DNA from: Streptomyces bicolor
GTDB taxonomy: Bacteria; Actinomycetota; Actinomycetes; Streptomycetales; Streptomycetaceae
Assembly (NCBI RefSeq): GCF_000719285.1
Contig: NZ_JOFS01000001.1
Location: forward strand, 124,001 to 188,000
Direction: 5' to 3'
Length of the DNA: 64,000 bases
In this document: in pieces, positions 1-9,007 of the stretch
Numbering within the stretch: the first letter of the stretch is position 1
Layout: every line of letters begins with the position of its first letter
Program-made: the position numbers and the translations under genes
Notes under the pieces: generated by a model
Told to the model about the DNA's origin: nothing
The model's input: only the letters and a program-made list of their open reading frames with translations
The model's database searches: none

Positions 1-9
1 GGTGATCGT

Positions 10-666
10 GTGAGCCGCGACCAAGCCGCCGAGATCAGCGCCTCGGGCGTGACCGTGGACGTCGGCGACGCCACGGTTCGGTATCTGCTGTACGGGCTTC
101 TGCCGAGCTGGTTCGTACCGGGAGTGGCCGACTGGTGGATGCACCGGCGGACCCGGATCGAGGAGACGGCGGGCACCAGGGAGTCGCTCATCCACTCGCT
201 GATGATGACGGAGGTCGGCATCCCGATCGCGTTGACCCTCCGCTACGAGGTCAACCCGCTGCTGCTCACCGTGCAGTTGGGCGCGACCGCCGCGCACGAG
301 GCGACCGCGCTGTGGGACGTGCGCACGGCGGTCGACAGCGACCGCGAGGTGAAACCCGTCGAGCAGCACATCCACAGCTTCCTGGAGTCCCTGCCGTTCG
401 GCGCGCTGGCCTCGCTGATGTGTCTGCACGCCGACCAGGTGAAGTCCCTGCTGCGCGGCGGTCGCGGTGACGTCGACGCGTGGCGTCTCGTACCGCGCCG
501 GCGGCCGCTGTCCCGTGGCTACCTGGCGGGCATCGCGGCCGCGATCGGCACCTGCGTGCTGCTGCCGTACGGCGAGGAACTGCTGCGTTGTGTGCGCACG
601 GCCCGGCGGAACAGGAAGCGCACGAACGACGACCAGGCCCGTTTCCGGGCCGGGGAAGGACGTTGA
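10..666 (+). CDS. His-rich integral membrane protein of unknown function
   Basis: 218-residue protein I do not recognise. It has several hydrophobic stretches (about residues 25-40, 65-95, 125-140 and 170-190) and a basic C-terminal tail, so it is probably a multi-pass membrane protein. Histidines and acidic residues cluster in DWWMHRR (about 41), ESLIHS, HEATALWD and EQHIHSFLE (about 118-126), a pattern that could bind two metal ions, but this is inference. The GTG start overlaps a TGA (11-13) of a reading frame entering from the left (GTGTGA), so it appears coupled to an upstream gene outside the window. It is followed after 6 bases by the DJ-1-like gene and then the catalase gene, suggesting a shared oxidative-stress operon. 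Confidence 0.8.
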   Translation: MSRDQAAEISASGVTVDVGDATVRYLLYGLLPSWFVPGVADWWMHRRTRIEETAGTRESLIHSLMMTEVGIPIALTLRYEVNPLLLTVQLGATAAHEATALWDVRTAVDSDREVKPVEQHIHSFLESLPFGALASLMCLHADQVKSLLRGGRGDVDAWRLVPRRRPLSRGYLAGIAAAIGTCVLLPYGEELLRCVRTARRNRKRTNDDQARFRAGEGR

Positions 667-672
667 GGAATC

Positions 673-1224
673 ATGCGTATCGCTTTTCTGACGGCCCCTG
701 AGGGCGTCGAGGAGGTCGAGCTCACCGAACCGTGGCGGGCCGCGGTGGACGCCGGGCACGAGCCGGTGCTGGTGTCGACGAAGCCCGGCACGATCCAGGC
801 CTTCCACCATCTCGACAAGGCGGAGAAGTTCCCGGTGCAGGAGGTCGTGGGCGAGACGTCGGCGGACTCCTTCGGCGGGCTGGTCCTGCCGGGCGGCGTG
901 GCCAACCCGGACTATCTGCGGATGAACCGCAAGGCCGTCGCGTTCGTGCGGGACTTCTTCGACCGGGGCCTGCCGGTGGCCTCGATCTGCCATGCCGCGT
1001 GGACGCTGGTGGAGGCGGACGTCGTGCGCGGCCGGGTGCTCACCTCCTGGCCGAGCCTGCGGACCGATGTCCGCAACGCGGGCGGCACCTGGGTCGACGA
1101 GCAGGTGCGGATCTGCGACCACGGCCCCAACAAGCTGGTCACCAGCCGTAAGCCGGACGACCTGAAGGCGTTCTGCGAGACGTTCCTGGATGTGTTCGAC
1201 AGGGAGGCGAGGGAAACAGTCTGA
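673..1224 (+). CDS. DJ-1/PfpI family protein (type 1 glutamine amidotransferase fold)
   Basis: 183-residue single-domain DJ-1/PfpI protein. The nucleophile elbow is visible as ASICHAAW (Cys about residue 110), preceded by the oxyanion region LVLPGGVANPD, and a conserved Glu lies near the N terminus (EGVEEVE). Family members act as glyoxalases, deglycases or stress chaperones in the cytoplasm; which applies here cannot be told from sequence. The spacing, about 6 bases after the membrane-protein gene and a TGATG overlap with the catalase start, places it in a three-gene operon. The catalase itself carries a degenerate domain of the same fold, so this operon encodes one active-looking and one inactive-looking copy. 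Confidence 0.9.
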   Translation: MRIAFLTAPEGVEEVELTEPWRAAVDAGHEPVLVSTKPGTIQAFHHLDKAEKFPVQEVVGETSADSFGGLVLPGGVANPDYLRMNRKAVAFVRDFFDRGLPVASICHAAWTLVEADVVRGRVLTSWPSLRTDVRNAGGTWVDEQVRICDHGPNKLVTSRKPDDLKAFCETFLDVFDREARETV

Positions 1225-3317
1225 TGGCAGACCGCAAGCAGGAGCAGCGGGAGTTCCACCGGGCGGACGATCCCACGGGAGGGCCGCTCACCACCGACCA
1301 GGGAGTGGAGGTCGACCACACCGACGACTCGCTCGCCGCCGGCGAACGCGGGCCGACGCTGATGGAGGACTTCCACTTCCGGGAGAAGCTCACCCACTTC
1401 GACCACGAGCGGATCCCGGAGCGGGTGGTGCACGCGCGCGGCGCGGGCGCATACGGGTATTTCGAACCGTACGAGTCCTGCGCGGAGTTCACCCGCGCGG
1501 CGTTCCTCCAGGATCCTTCCGTGCAGACCCCGGTGTTCGTACGGTTCTCCACCGTCCAGGGGCCGAAGGGCTCGGCGGACACCGTGCGGGACGTGCGGGG
1601 ATTCGCGACCAAGTTCTATACCTCGGAAGGCAATTACGACCTGGTCGGGAACAACTTCCCGGTCTTCTTCATCCAGGACGGCATCAAGTTCCCCGACTTC
1701 GTGCACGCGGTGAAGCCGGAACCGCACAACGACATCCCGACCGGCGCCTCCGCGCACGACACCCTGTGGGACTTCGTGTCGCTCCAGCCGGAGACACTGC
1801 ACGCGATCATGTGGCTGATGTCGGACCGGGCGATCCCGCGCAGTTACCGCATGATGCAGGGCTTCGGCGTGCACACGTTCCGCTTCGTGAACGCCGAGGG
1901 GCGCGGGACGTTCGTGAAGTTCCACTGGAAGCCGAAGCTGGGCGTGCACTCGTTGGTGTGGGACGAGGCTCAGGAGTGCCAGGGCCGTGACCCGGACTTC
2001 AACCGGCGGGACCTGTGGGACGCCATCGAGGCGGGCGAGTACCCGGAGTGGGAGCTGGGCGTCCAACTGGTGCCGGAGGAGGACGAGTTCGCCTTCGACT
2101 TCGATCTGCTGGACGCCACGAAGATCATTCCTGAGGAGCAGGTGCCGGTACGGCCGATCGGCCGCATGGTGCTGAACCGCAACCCGGAGAATTTCTTCGC
2201 GGAGACCGAGCAGGTCGCCTTCCACACGGCGAACGTCGTCCCCGGCATCGACTTCACCAACGACCCGCTGCTCCAGGCCCGCAACTTCTCCTACCTGGAC
2301 ACACAGCTGATCCGGCTCGGCGGCCCCAACTTCGCGCAGCTGCCGGTGAACCGGCCGGTGACGCCCGTACGGACCAACCAGCGCGACGGCTACCACCAGA
2401 GCGCGCTGCACAGCGGCACGAACTACTTCCCCAACTCCCTCGGCGGTGGCTGCCCCGCGCACGCCGGTGCCGACGCGGGCGCGTACACCCACTACGCCGA
2501 GCGCGTCGACGGCGCCAAGATCAGGCGACGTAGCGCGAGTTTCCAGGATCACCACAGCCAGCCCGCGATGTTCTGGAACAGCATGGCGGACTGGGAGAAG
2601 GAGCACATCGTCGCGGCCTTCCGGTTCGAGCTGGGCAAGGTCGGCTCCAAGGCAGTGCGGGCCCGTACGGTCGAGCATCTGGCCCGGGTGAACGGCGATC
2701 TGGCGACGCAGGTGGCGCGCGGCATCGGAGTGCCGGAGCCGTCCGCGAACCGGGCGGCGGACAAGCTGTCCTCGCCCGCGCTGAGCCTGGAGTCCCTGCC
2801 CGGCGACGGCTCCATCCGCACCCGGCAGGTCGCGGTTCTCGTCGCCGACGGTGTCGACACCGCCCAGGTCACATCGGTGCGCGAGGCACTGACGGCCCAG
2901 GGTGCGATCGTCGAGGCGCTGGCGCCCACGGACGGATCGGTGACGGGTGCCGACGGGGACCGGTGCGCGGTCGACCGCGCGCTGCCGACCGTGGCCTCCG
3001 TGCTCTACGACGCCGTACTGCTGCCCGGCGGGCCCGTGGGCACCCCGCCCACGGCCGCGGACCAGGACGCGATGCGCTTCGTCCGGGACGCCTACCGGCA
3101 CGGCAAACCGGTCGGCGCGCTCGGCTCAGGAGTGGGCGTCCTCGCCGCCCTGGAACCGCAGGGCGTACGGCTGTCCACCGAGTTCCACCGCGCGGTGGCC
3201 GACCAGGGCGTGGTCACGGACACCTCACCGGGCCCGGCGAGCGAGGACTTCCTGCAAGCCTTCACGGCCGCCCTGTCGTCCCACCGCCACTGGGGCCGCC
3301 GGCCGGTACGCCACTGA
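1224..3317 (+). CDS. katE: Large-subunit monofunctional catalase (HPII type)
   Basis: 697-residue clade 2 catalase that dismutates hydrogen peroxide. Catalytic His lies in [10 protein letters not shown] (about residue 71), the distal Asn in NNFPVFF, and the proximal haem-ligand Tyr in RNFSYLDTQ (about residue 356). The length beyond small-subunit catalases (about 480-500) is explained by a C-terminal flavodoxin/DJ-1-like domain from about residue 530 ([13 protein letters not shown]) in which the nucleophile position reads GALGSG, without Cys, as is usual for HPII enzymes. The ATG overlaps the stop of the preceding DJ-1-like gene. A catalase sharing an operon with a DJ-1 protein and a His-rich membrane protein points to a stress-response unit. 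Confidence 0.96.
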   Translation: MADRKQEQREFHRADDPTGGPLTTDQGVEVDHTDDSLAAGERGPTLMEDFHFREKLTHFDHERIPERVVHARGAGAYGYFEPYESCAEFTRAAFLQDPSVQTPVFVRFSTVQGPKGSADTVRDVRGFATKFYTSEGNYDLVGNNFPVFFIQDGIKFPDFVHAVKPEPHNDIPTGASAHDTLWDFVSLQPETLHAIMWLMSDRAIPRSYRMMQGFGVHTFRFVNAEGRGTFVKFHWKPKLGVHSLVWDEAQECQGRDPDFNRRDLWDAIEAGEYPEWELGVQLVPEEDEFAFDFDLLDATKIIPEEQVPVRPIGRMVLNRNPENFFAETEQVAFHTANVVPGIDFTNDPLLQARNFSYLDTQLIRLGGPNFAQLPVNRPVTPVRTNQRDGYHQSALHSGTNYFPNSLGGGCPAHAGADAGAYTHYAERVDGAKIRRRSASFQDHHSQPAMFWNSMADWEKEHIVAAFRFELGKVGSKAVRARTVEHLARVNGDLATQVARGIGVPEPSANRAADKLSSPALSLESLPGDGSIRTRQVAVLVADGVDTAQVTSVREALTAQGAIVEALAPTDGSVTGADGDRCAVDRALPTVASVLYDAVLLPGGPVGTPPTAADQDAMRFVRDAYRHGKPVGALGSGVGVLAALEPQGVRLSTEFHRAVADQGVVTDTSPGPASEDFLQAFTAALSSHRHWGRRPVRH

Positions 3318-3369
3318 GCGCACGGGGGCGGGACCACGGGGCCGCGAGCCCGGGTGCGCCAGGGGCGAG

Positions 3370-3384
3370 GGACCCAGCGGGTCC
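3370..3384 (+). terminator. Small hairpin downstream of catalase
   Basis: GGACCC-AGC-GGGTCC, a perfect 6-bp stem with a 3-base loop about 50 bases after the catalase stop, in an otherwise gene-free stretch of 204 bases before the convergent DUF6158 gene. No T-run follows, which is common in Streptomyces terminators. The assignment rests on position only. Confidence 0.35.
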
Positions 3385-3521
3385 GCCCGACGCATCACCG
3401 CGGCGCACGAGCACACTGCCGCATGCCCCCGGCTGCCGTGCGCCGCATGTCATGCGAAACCCGATGAGCACAGGCTGCCGCCCTGCCCGCCCTCCTTCTC
3501 TGCCTTCCGGTGCCGCCCAGG

Positions 3522-3806
3522 TCATCCCGGCGGGGCCGTCGTCTCCGGGGTGCTCGCGGTGCGGTCGCGGGCGCCCTCGCGGGTGCGGCCCGAGGCGACG
3601 GTGCGGCGAGGGTTGCGGCGCAGGTACTCGCCCTCCAGCTGCGCCATGCGGTGGTTGTGGGCCCGCAACGCGTCGTTCGAGCCGTAGAGCAGCGTGTCGT
3701 GGCGCGTCCGGTGGATGGTCTCCAGCTCCTTCATGAGCTGTTGGTCGTCCAGCCGGCCGGGGTCGACTCCGTTCATGGTGGTGCCCCGCTCGTCGTGTTC
3801 GGTCAT
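3522..3806 (-). CDS. DUF6158 family small protein
   Basis: 94-residue hydrophilic protein recognised as a DUF6158-type actinobacterial protein: core LDDQQLMKELETIHRTR followed by HNHRMAQLEGEYLRRNP, likely two helices. The function of the family is not known. A second in-frame ATG at 3776 (MNGVDPG) is an alternative start; neither has a strong ribosome-binding site, and the upstream one was chosen for length. It is divergent from the eRF1-like gene with 58 bases between the starts. The C-terminal 25 residues (TREGARDRTASTPETTAPPG) look disordered. Confidence 0.75.
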   Translation of the reverse strand: MTEHDERGTTMNGVDPGRLDDQQLMKELETIHRTRHDTLLYGSNDALRAHNHRMAQLEGEYLRRNPRRTVASGRTREGARDRTASTPETTAPPG

Positions 3807-3864
3807 GCGGTCCGGGTACCCGCCCGTTGAGCACACAGCCCCCGAGCGTGTACGGGAGACAGCC

Positions 3865-4980
3865 ATGGATCTCGCCTTTCTGCATCCACTGTACGAACAC
3901 CCCGGGCCCTGGGCCTCCGTGTACGTCGACACCTCACGGCACACGGAGAACACCCCCCATGAGCGGCACCTGACCGCGCAGGCCCTGTCCCGGGAACTGT
4001 CCGAGCTGGGCTGCGACCAGGCGACGTGCCGGGCCGTCCGGAACGCGCTGGAGGAGCTGGCGCACTCCTCCGAGCCGCACGGCCGCGCGATCTTCGCCCG
4101 CGCGGGTGAGGTGGTCCTGGATCCGCCGCTGGCCCGCGCCCCGCTGCGCGACAGCGCCTTCTGGGCGCCCCTGCCGCACACCGCGCCGCTGCTGGAGCTG
4201 GCCGGTGAGGACCCGGTCTGCGTGGTGGCCTACGTCGACCGCAGGGGCGCCGCCTTCGAGCTGCGCACCGCACTGGGCCGGCAGGACGTCGGCTCGGTCA
4301 CCGGCCGGCGGCATCCCGTGCACCGCACGAGCACGGCCGACTGGTCGGAGCGGCACTTCCAGCTCAAGGTGGAGAACACCTGGGAGCACAACGCGACCGA
4401 GATCGCCGACGCGCTCTCCGTCTGCCAGGAGGAGACCCGCGCCGACCTGCTGATCCTGGTCGGCGAGGACCGGGAGCGGCGGACCGTGCGCGAGCGGCTG
4501 CCCAAGCGGCTGGACGACCTCGTGGTCGAGGCCCCGCACGGCACCGGCAGCAGGCTGCTCGACGAGGACGTCGAACGGGCCCGGCAGGAGCACGTACGGC
4601 AGCGGGCGGAGCGCGAGCTCGAGCGGTTCCTGGCGGCCCGCGAACCGGATCCCGAGGGGCGTGCCGGTGCCGCGGAGGGCGTGCCCGCGCTGATCGAGGC
4701 CGCCCGCGAGCACCGGATCGACGAGCTCCTGATCCGCCCCGACAGTCCGGACGCGCACCGTGAGGTGTGGATCGGCGAGGACCCGGACCAGCTGGCCGTG
4801 CGCCGTACGGACCTGAGGACCCTCGGCGAGCAGAACTCCTGGCCGGCCCGCGCCGACGACGCGCTGATCCGCAGCGCGGTCGTCACGGGCGCGGCGGCGG
4901 TCTCGGTGGCGCCGGCCGCCGAGGCGGTAAAGGAGCAGGCCCCCGTGGGTGGCCTGGGCGCGCTGCTGCGCTGGGCGTGA
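3865..4980 (+). CDS. Vms1/baeRF-type (Rv2629-like) eRF1-related protein
   Basis: 371-residue cytoplasmic protein resembling the bacterial archaeo-eukaryotic release factor (baeRF) family that includes M. tuberculosis Rv2629, often annotated as Vms1/Ankzf1-family peptidyl-tRNA hydrolase. The N-terminal segment (FLHPLYEHPGPWASVYVD) and the central eRF1 domain 2/3-like part with ADLLILVGED (about 190) and ELLIRP (about 290) support this. The likely role is release of peptides from stalled tRNA in ribosome rescue, known only for eukaryotic and some bacterial relatives. Start chosen at ATG 3865 because GGGAGA lies 6 bases upstream; the longer frame to 3694 overlaps the divergent DUF6158 gene. Its stop is 10 bases from the convergent ABC-F gene. 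Confidence 0.8.
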   Translation: MDLAFLHPLYEHPGPWASVYVDTSRHTENTPHERHLTAQALSRELSELGCDQATCRAVRNALEELAHSSEPHGRAIFARAGEVVLDPPLARAPLRDSAFWAPLPHTAPLLELAGEDPVCVVAYVDRRGAAFELRTALGRQDVGSVTGRRHPVHRTSTADWSERHFQLKVENTWEHNATEIADALSVCQEETRADLLILVGEDRERRTVRERLPKRLDDLVVEAPHGTGSRLLDEDVERARQEHVRQRAERELERFLAAREPDPEGRAGAAEGVPALIEAAREHRIDELLIRPDSPDAHREVWIGEDPDQLAVRRTDLRTLGEQNSWPARADDALIRSAVVTGAAAVSVAPAAEAVKEQAPVGGLGALLRWA

Positions 4981-4990
4981 CCTCGCGGCG

Positions 4991-6610
4991 CTATCGCGCC
5001 CGCTCCACCCGCCGCTCGTCCCACACCGGCTCCGGCGTCTCGCGGACCCTCCCGTCGCTGCCGAAGACCAGGTAGCGGTCGAAGGAGCGGGCGAACCAGC
5101 GGTCGTGGGTGACGGCGAGCACCGTTCCGTCGAAGGCCTCCAGTCCCTCCTGGAGGGCCTCGGCGGACTCCAGGTCGAGGTTGTCGGTCGGCTCGTCGAG
5201 GAGCAGGGCCGTGACGCCCTCCAGCTCCAGCAGGAGGATCTGGAAGCGGGCCTGCTGGCCGCCGGAGAGCCGGTCGAAGGCCTGCTCGGCCTGGTTGGTC
5301 AGCTCGTAGCGGCGCAGCCGGGACATGGCGGCGCCCCGGTCCTGGGCGTGTTCCTTCCACAGGATGTCGAGGAGGGTCCGGCCGATCAGCTCGGGGTGGG
5401 CGTGGGTCTGGGCGAAGTGCCCGGGCACCACCCGTGCGCCCAGCTTCCACTCCCCCGTGTGCGCCACGTCCTCCCCCGCCAGCAGGCGCAGGAAGTGCGA
5501 CTTGCCGGAGCCGTTGGAGCCGAGGACGGCGACGCGTTCGCCGTAGAAGACCTCCAGGGAGAACGGCTTCATCAGACCCGTGAGTTCGAGTCCCTCGCAG
5601 GTGACGGCCCGCACCCCGGTACGGCCGCCCTTCAGCCGCATCCGGATGTCCTGCTCGCGCGGCGGCTCGGGCGGCGGCCCCGCCTCCTCGAACTTGCGCA
5701 GGCGGGTCTGGGCGGCCCGGTAGCGGGAGGCCATGTCGGGGCTGTTCTCGGCGGCTTGACGGAGCGTCAGGACCAGCTTCTTCAGCTGGGCGTGCTTCTC
5801 GTCCCAGCGTTTGCGCAGCTCCTCGAAGCGGGCGAAGCGGGCCTGCCGTGCCTCGTGGTACGTCGCGAAGCCGCCGCCGTGCACCCAGGCGTCGGCGCCG
5901 GCCGGGCCCGGTTCGACGGAGACGATCTTCTCGGCGGCGCGGGCGAGGAGTTCACGGTCGTGGGAGACGAAGAGAACCGTCTTGCGGGTCTCCTTCAGCC
6001 GCTCCTCAAGCCAGCGCTTGCCCGGCACGTCGAGATAGTTGTCCGGCTCGTCGAGCAGCAGCACCTCGTCGGTGCCGCGCAGCAGCGCCTCCAGCACGAG
6101 CCGCTTCTGCTCGCCGCCGGAGAGGGTCCGCACCTGCCGCCACTGCGCCTTCTCGTACGGCACGCCGAGCGCGGCCGTGGTGCACATGTCCCACAGCGTC
6201 TCGGCCTCGTACCCGCGTACCTCGGCCCAGTCGGCGAGGGCCTGCGCGTACTTCAGCTGGGCCGCCTCGTCGTCGACGGTCATGATGAGGTGCTCGGCCC
6301 GGTCGACGGCCTGCGCGGCCTCGCGGACGCGTGGCGGCGCGACCGACACCAGCAGGTCCCGTACGGTCGTCTCGTCCCGTACCGACCCCACGAACTGCCG
6401 CATCACGCCGAGACCGCCACTGACGGTGACGGTGCCGCCGTGCGGTTTCAGCTCCCCGGAGATCAGCCGCAGCAGGGTTGTCTTCCCGGCCCCGTTGGGT
6501 CCGACCAGCGCCACGACTGCCCCTTCCCCCACCCGGAAGGACACGTCGCCGAGCAACGCCCTCCCGTCGGGGAGGTAGTACTCGAGGTGCGCGGCTTCCA
6601 GATGTCCCAT
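4991..6610 (-). CDS. ABC-F family ATPase
   Basis: 539-residue soluble protein with two nucleotide-binding domains and no membrane segments, the ABC-F layout. The first domain has Walker A GPNGAGKTT (about 37), signature LSGGEQ and Walker B LLLDEPDNYLD; the second has GSNGSGKS (about 362), LSGGQQ and LLLDEPTDNLDL. Between them is a charged linker (about 240-310, RFEELRKRWDEKHAQLKK) that in ABC-F proteins forms the P-site tRNA interaction motif. Family members bind the ribosomal E site and act as translation factors or antibiotic-resistance protection proteins; nothing here decides between the two. It is monocistronic and convergent with the eRF1-like gene. Confidence 0.92.
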   Translation of the reverse strand: MGHLEAAHLEYYLPDGRALLGDVSFRVGEGAVVALVGPNGAGKTTLLRLISGELKPHGGTVTVSGGLGVMRQFVGSVRDETTVRDLLVSVAPPRVREAAQAVDRAEHLIMTVDDEAAQLKYAQALADWAEVRGYEAETLWDMCTTAALGVPYEKAQWRQVRTLSGGEQKRLVLEALLRGTDEVLLLDEPDNYLDVPGKRWLEERLKETRKTVLFVSHDRELLARAAEKIVSVEPGPAGADAWVHGGGFATYHEARQARFARFEELRKRWDEKHAQLKKLVLTLRQAAENSPDMASRYRAAQTRLRKFEEAGPPPEPPREQDIRMRLKGGRTGVRAVTCEGLELTGLMKPFSLEVFYGERVAVLGSNGSGKSHFLRLLAGEDVAHTGEWKLGARVVPGHFAQTHAHPELIGRTLLDILWKEHAQDRGAAMSRLRRYELTNQAEQAFDRLSGGQQARFQILLLELEGVTALLLDEPTDNLDLESAEALQEGLEAFDGTVLAVTHDRWFARSFDRYLVFGSDGRVRETPEPVWDERRVERAR

Positions 6611-6652
6611 GGGGCCGAATTGTGCGGCCCGCCGACCGCACGGGGCAAACGC

Positions 6653-7306
6653 TTATTCGGCGTCGACGGGCCACCCGGTGGGCCCGCCCTCCCCCGCCGG
6701 CGTCACCACGGCCCCCGCCCAGGTCAGCGCCTTCCAACCGTCGGACGGCGATCCCTCCAGGATCACCACTCCCGTGTTCTCCAACGGATGCGCGGCGGCG
6801 AAGGCCACGTCCACGTTGTCGGCGCGAGCGGCGGTCCACATACGGATCGCCGCACCATGACTCACCATGGCAACGGTTCCGGCCCCACTGCCCGCGGCCT
6901 CCGCCACCACGGCGTCGTACCGCGCCAGCGCCTCCGCCCCGCTCTCCCCGCCCGGCATCCGCAGCTCCGTGTCGCCGTCCGCCCAGGCGAACACCGTCTT
7001 CATGTAGAGCAGTCCCTGTTCGGATTCGCCGGGCAGCATCTCCAGGTCGCCCGCGGACAGCTCGCGGATGCCGTCCCGCACGATCACGTCGAGGCCGCGG
7101 GCGGCGGCCAGCGGAGCGGCCGTGAGCTGGGTGCGGATCAGGTTGGAGACGTAGATCGCCTCGATGTCCTCGCCGGCCAGCGCCGCGGGCAGGGCCGCCG
7201 CCTGCCCTTCGCCCAGTGCGGTCAGACCCGGGCCGGGGACGGCGGTGTCGAGCAGATGGTCCACGTTCGACGGGGTCTGGCCGTGACGTATCAGGAGCAG
7301 GCGCAT
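6653..7306 (-). CDS. Histidine phosphatase (phosphoglycerate mutase-like) family protein
   Basis: 217-residue branch-1 histidine phosphatase. The phospho-accepting His is in LIRHGQTPSN (about residue 8) and the second catalytic His in AMVSHGAA (about 155); Glu in RELSAGDLE is the likely proton donor. Substrates of such proteins range from sugar phosphates to alpha-ribazole phosphate and cannot be told from sequence. Start at ATG 7306 is supported by AAAGGAAC about 7 bases upstream; an in-frame extension to 7423 would run into the divergent PAP2 gene. The 72-base divergent gap to that gene must hold both promoters. Confidence 0.9.
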   Translation of the reverse strand: MRLLLIRHGQTPSNVDHLLDTAVPGPGLTALGEGQAAALPAALAGEDIEAIYVSNLIRTQLTAAPLAAARGLDVIVRDGIRELSAGDLEMLPGESEQGLLYMKTVFAWADGDTELRMPGGESGAEALARYDAVVAEAAGSGAGTVAMVSHGAAIRMWTAARADNVDVAFAAAHPLENTGVVILEGSPSDGWKALTWAGAVVTPAGEGGPTGWPVDAE

Positions 7307-7378
7307 GTGCGGGTTCCTTTGTGTGTCGGTCACTGTCGGCCGGACAGCAATCGGCCACATCAGGGTACCCAGGCCTGT

Positions 7379-8866
7379 ATGAGCCCAGACGTCGACCTGA
7401 CCGTCCCCAAGCCCGGCCGGCACGCCCTGCGTGCCCGGCTCCTCGCCCTCGACTCACGGCTGTTCGAGTTCGCCGCCGAGCAGCACTGGCCGTATGCCGA
7501 GCGGGTGCTGCCACGGCTGAGCCGGAGCGCGAACCACGGGGTGCTGTGGTTCGCGACGGCCGCCGTCATCGCCGCCGGCCGCACGCCACGGGGCCGTCGG
7601 GCCGCGGCGCGGGGCCTCGCCTCGCTGAGCCTGGCCTCGCTGACCATCAACACCCTCGGCAAGCGCTCGGTACGCCGTCCCCGGCCCGTCCTGGACCCCG
7701 TGCCGCTGGTCCGCCAGCTCAAGCGGCAGCCGATCACCACCTCGTTCCCGTCCGGGCACGCCGCGTCGGCGGCCGCGTTCGCGACCGGAGTGGCCCTGGA
7801 GTCGCCCGCGTGGGGGCTGGCCGTGGCCCCGATCGCCTGGTCGGTGGCCTTGTCCCGGGTGTACACGGGCGTGCACTTCCCGAGCGACGTGCTGGCGGGC
7901 GCGGCCCTGGGCGCGGGTGCCGCGTTCGCCGTACGGGGCATGGTGCCCACGCGCGACCGGCTGATCCCGCCGGCCCGGCCCCGTACGGATGTGCCGGCGC
8001 TGCCGGACGGAGACGGCCTGGTCGTGGTGGCCAACAAGGGGTCGGGCACCTCCGGCCGGGTGCACGCCTTGCTGGACTCGCTGCCGCGCGCCGAGGTCGT
8101 CGAGTGCGAACCGGCGGACACCCACGCGGAGTTGCGCAACGCGGCGGCCCGCGCCCGGGTGCTCGGCGTGTGCGGCGGCGACGGCACGGTGAACGCGGCC
8201 GCCGAGGTCGCGATGCGACACGGTCTGCCGCTCGCGGTTCTGCCCGGCGGCACGATGAACCACTTCGCCCACGACCTGGGCGTGGAGGACGAACGCGATC
8301 TGAGCCGGGCCGTCCGGCACGGCCATGCCGTGCGCGTGGACGTGGGCCGGTTCACCTGCGACGGCCGGCAGGGCCTGTTCCTCAACACCTGCAGCCTGGG
8401 CGTGTATCCGGAACTGGTGCGCCAGCGGGACCACTTCTCGCCCCGCATCGGCGCCTGGCCCGCCGGGGTGTTCGCGGCCCTGCGGGTCCTGCGCAGCGAA
8501 CGCCACCCCCTGCACGCCGAAGTCGCCGGCCGCAACCACCCGTTGTGGCTGCTGTTCGCCGGGAACGGCACCTACCACCGGGTGGGCCTCGCCCCCGCCC
8601 GGCGCCTGGACCTCGCGGACGGCGTACTCGACGTGCGGGTCGTGCACGGCGGCCGGCGCCCCGCCCTGCGCCTGCTCGCGGCCGCCCTCGCGGGCCCGCT
8701 GACCCGCTCGCCGGCCCATGCGGCGGTCCAGGTGGGCCGCTTGCGTCTGTCGGGGGTCACGCCGGGCGCGCTCCTCGCGTACGACGGCGAAGTCACCGAG
8801 GTGGGGGGCGAGGTGACGCTGGAGAAGCTGCCGGAGGCACTGACGGTCTACCGTCCGCTGCCCTGA
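7379..8866 (+). CDS. Bifunctional PAP2 phosphatase / diacylglycerol kinase-like fusion
   Basis: 495-residue fusion. The N-terminal half (about 1-200) is a PAP2-type phosphatase with all three motifs: KRSVRRPRP, SFPSGHAAS and SRVYTGVHFPSD. The C-terminal half (about 215-495) is a diacylglycerol/lipid kinase catalytic domain with GGDGTVNAAAE and the nucleotide-site PGGTMNHF. Such fusions are known in actinobacteria and are thought to interconvert phosphorylated and free lipids or isoprenoids at the membrane; the substrate is unknown. The ATG at 7379 is the first start after the divergent histidine phosphatase; its ribosome-binding site is weak. Much longer upstream frames overlap other genes and are rejected. 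Confidence 0.9.
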   Translation: MSPDVDLTVPKPGRHALRARLLALDSRLFEFAAEQHWPYAERVLPRLSRSANHGVLWFATAAVIAAGRTPRGRRAAARGLASLSLASLTINTLGKRSVRRPRPVLDPVPLVRQLKRQPITTSFPSGHAASAAAFATGVALESPAWGLAVAPIAWSVALSRVYTGVHFPSDVLAGAALGAGAAFAVRGMVPTRDRLIPPARPRTDVPALPDGDGLVVVANKGSGTSGRVHALLDSLPRAEVVECEPADTHAELRNAAARARVLGVCGGDGTVNAAAEVAMRHGLPLAVLPGGTMNHFAHDLGVEDERDLSRAVRHGHAVRVDVGRFTCDGRQGLFLNTCSLGVYPELVRQRDHFSPRIGAWPAGVFAALRVLRSERHPLHAEVAGRNHPLWLLFAGNGTYHRVGLAPARRLDLADGVLDVRVVHGGRRPALRLLAAALAGPLTRSPAHAAVQVGRLRLSGVTPGALLAYDGEVTEVGGEVTLEKLPEALTVYRPLP

Positions 8867-8897
8867 CCGCGACGGATCTGACGATCCATCAGTCCAG

Positions 8898-8921
8898 ATA
8901 TTGAAACGTGGGTCTCAATAT
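8898..8921. promoter_or_regulatory. 24-bp near-perfect palindrome upstream of methyltransferase
   Basis: ATATTGAAAC-GTGG-GTCTCAATAT: two 10-base arms pairing at 9 of 10 positions across a 4-base centre, about 87 bases before the methyltransferase start. AT-rich arms stand out in this GC-rich setting. The size and symmetry are those of a dimeric repressor site. No regulator gene is adjacent, so the binding protein is unknown. Confidence 0.6.
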
Positions 8922-9007
8922 TCGGCATGCAGGGCGTACGGTGTCGAGTACCGCCCGGCGGGGCCGTGCGCCTCGGGAGCCGGTACGTCGAGACCAGGGG
9001 AACAGCC

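Noticed and set aside
912..3101. 729-codon open frame on the minus strand opposite the catalase
   Set aside because: Mirror of the GC-rich catalase gene; low-complexity Arg/Val/Gly/His translation, no family resemblance. The plus frame has complete catalase motifs.
4949..7378. 810-codon upstream extension of the PAP2-kinase frame
   Set aside because: Overlaps the ABC-F and histidine phosphatase genes on the other strand; the PAP2 motifs begin only after ATG 7379.
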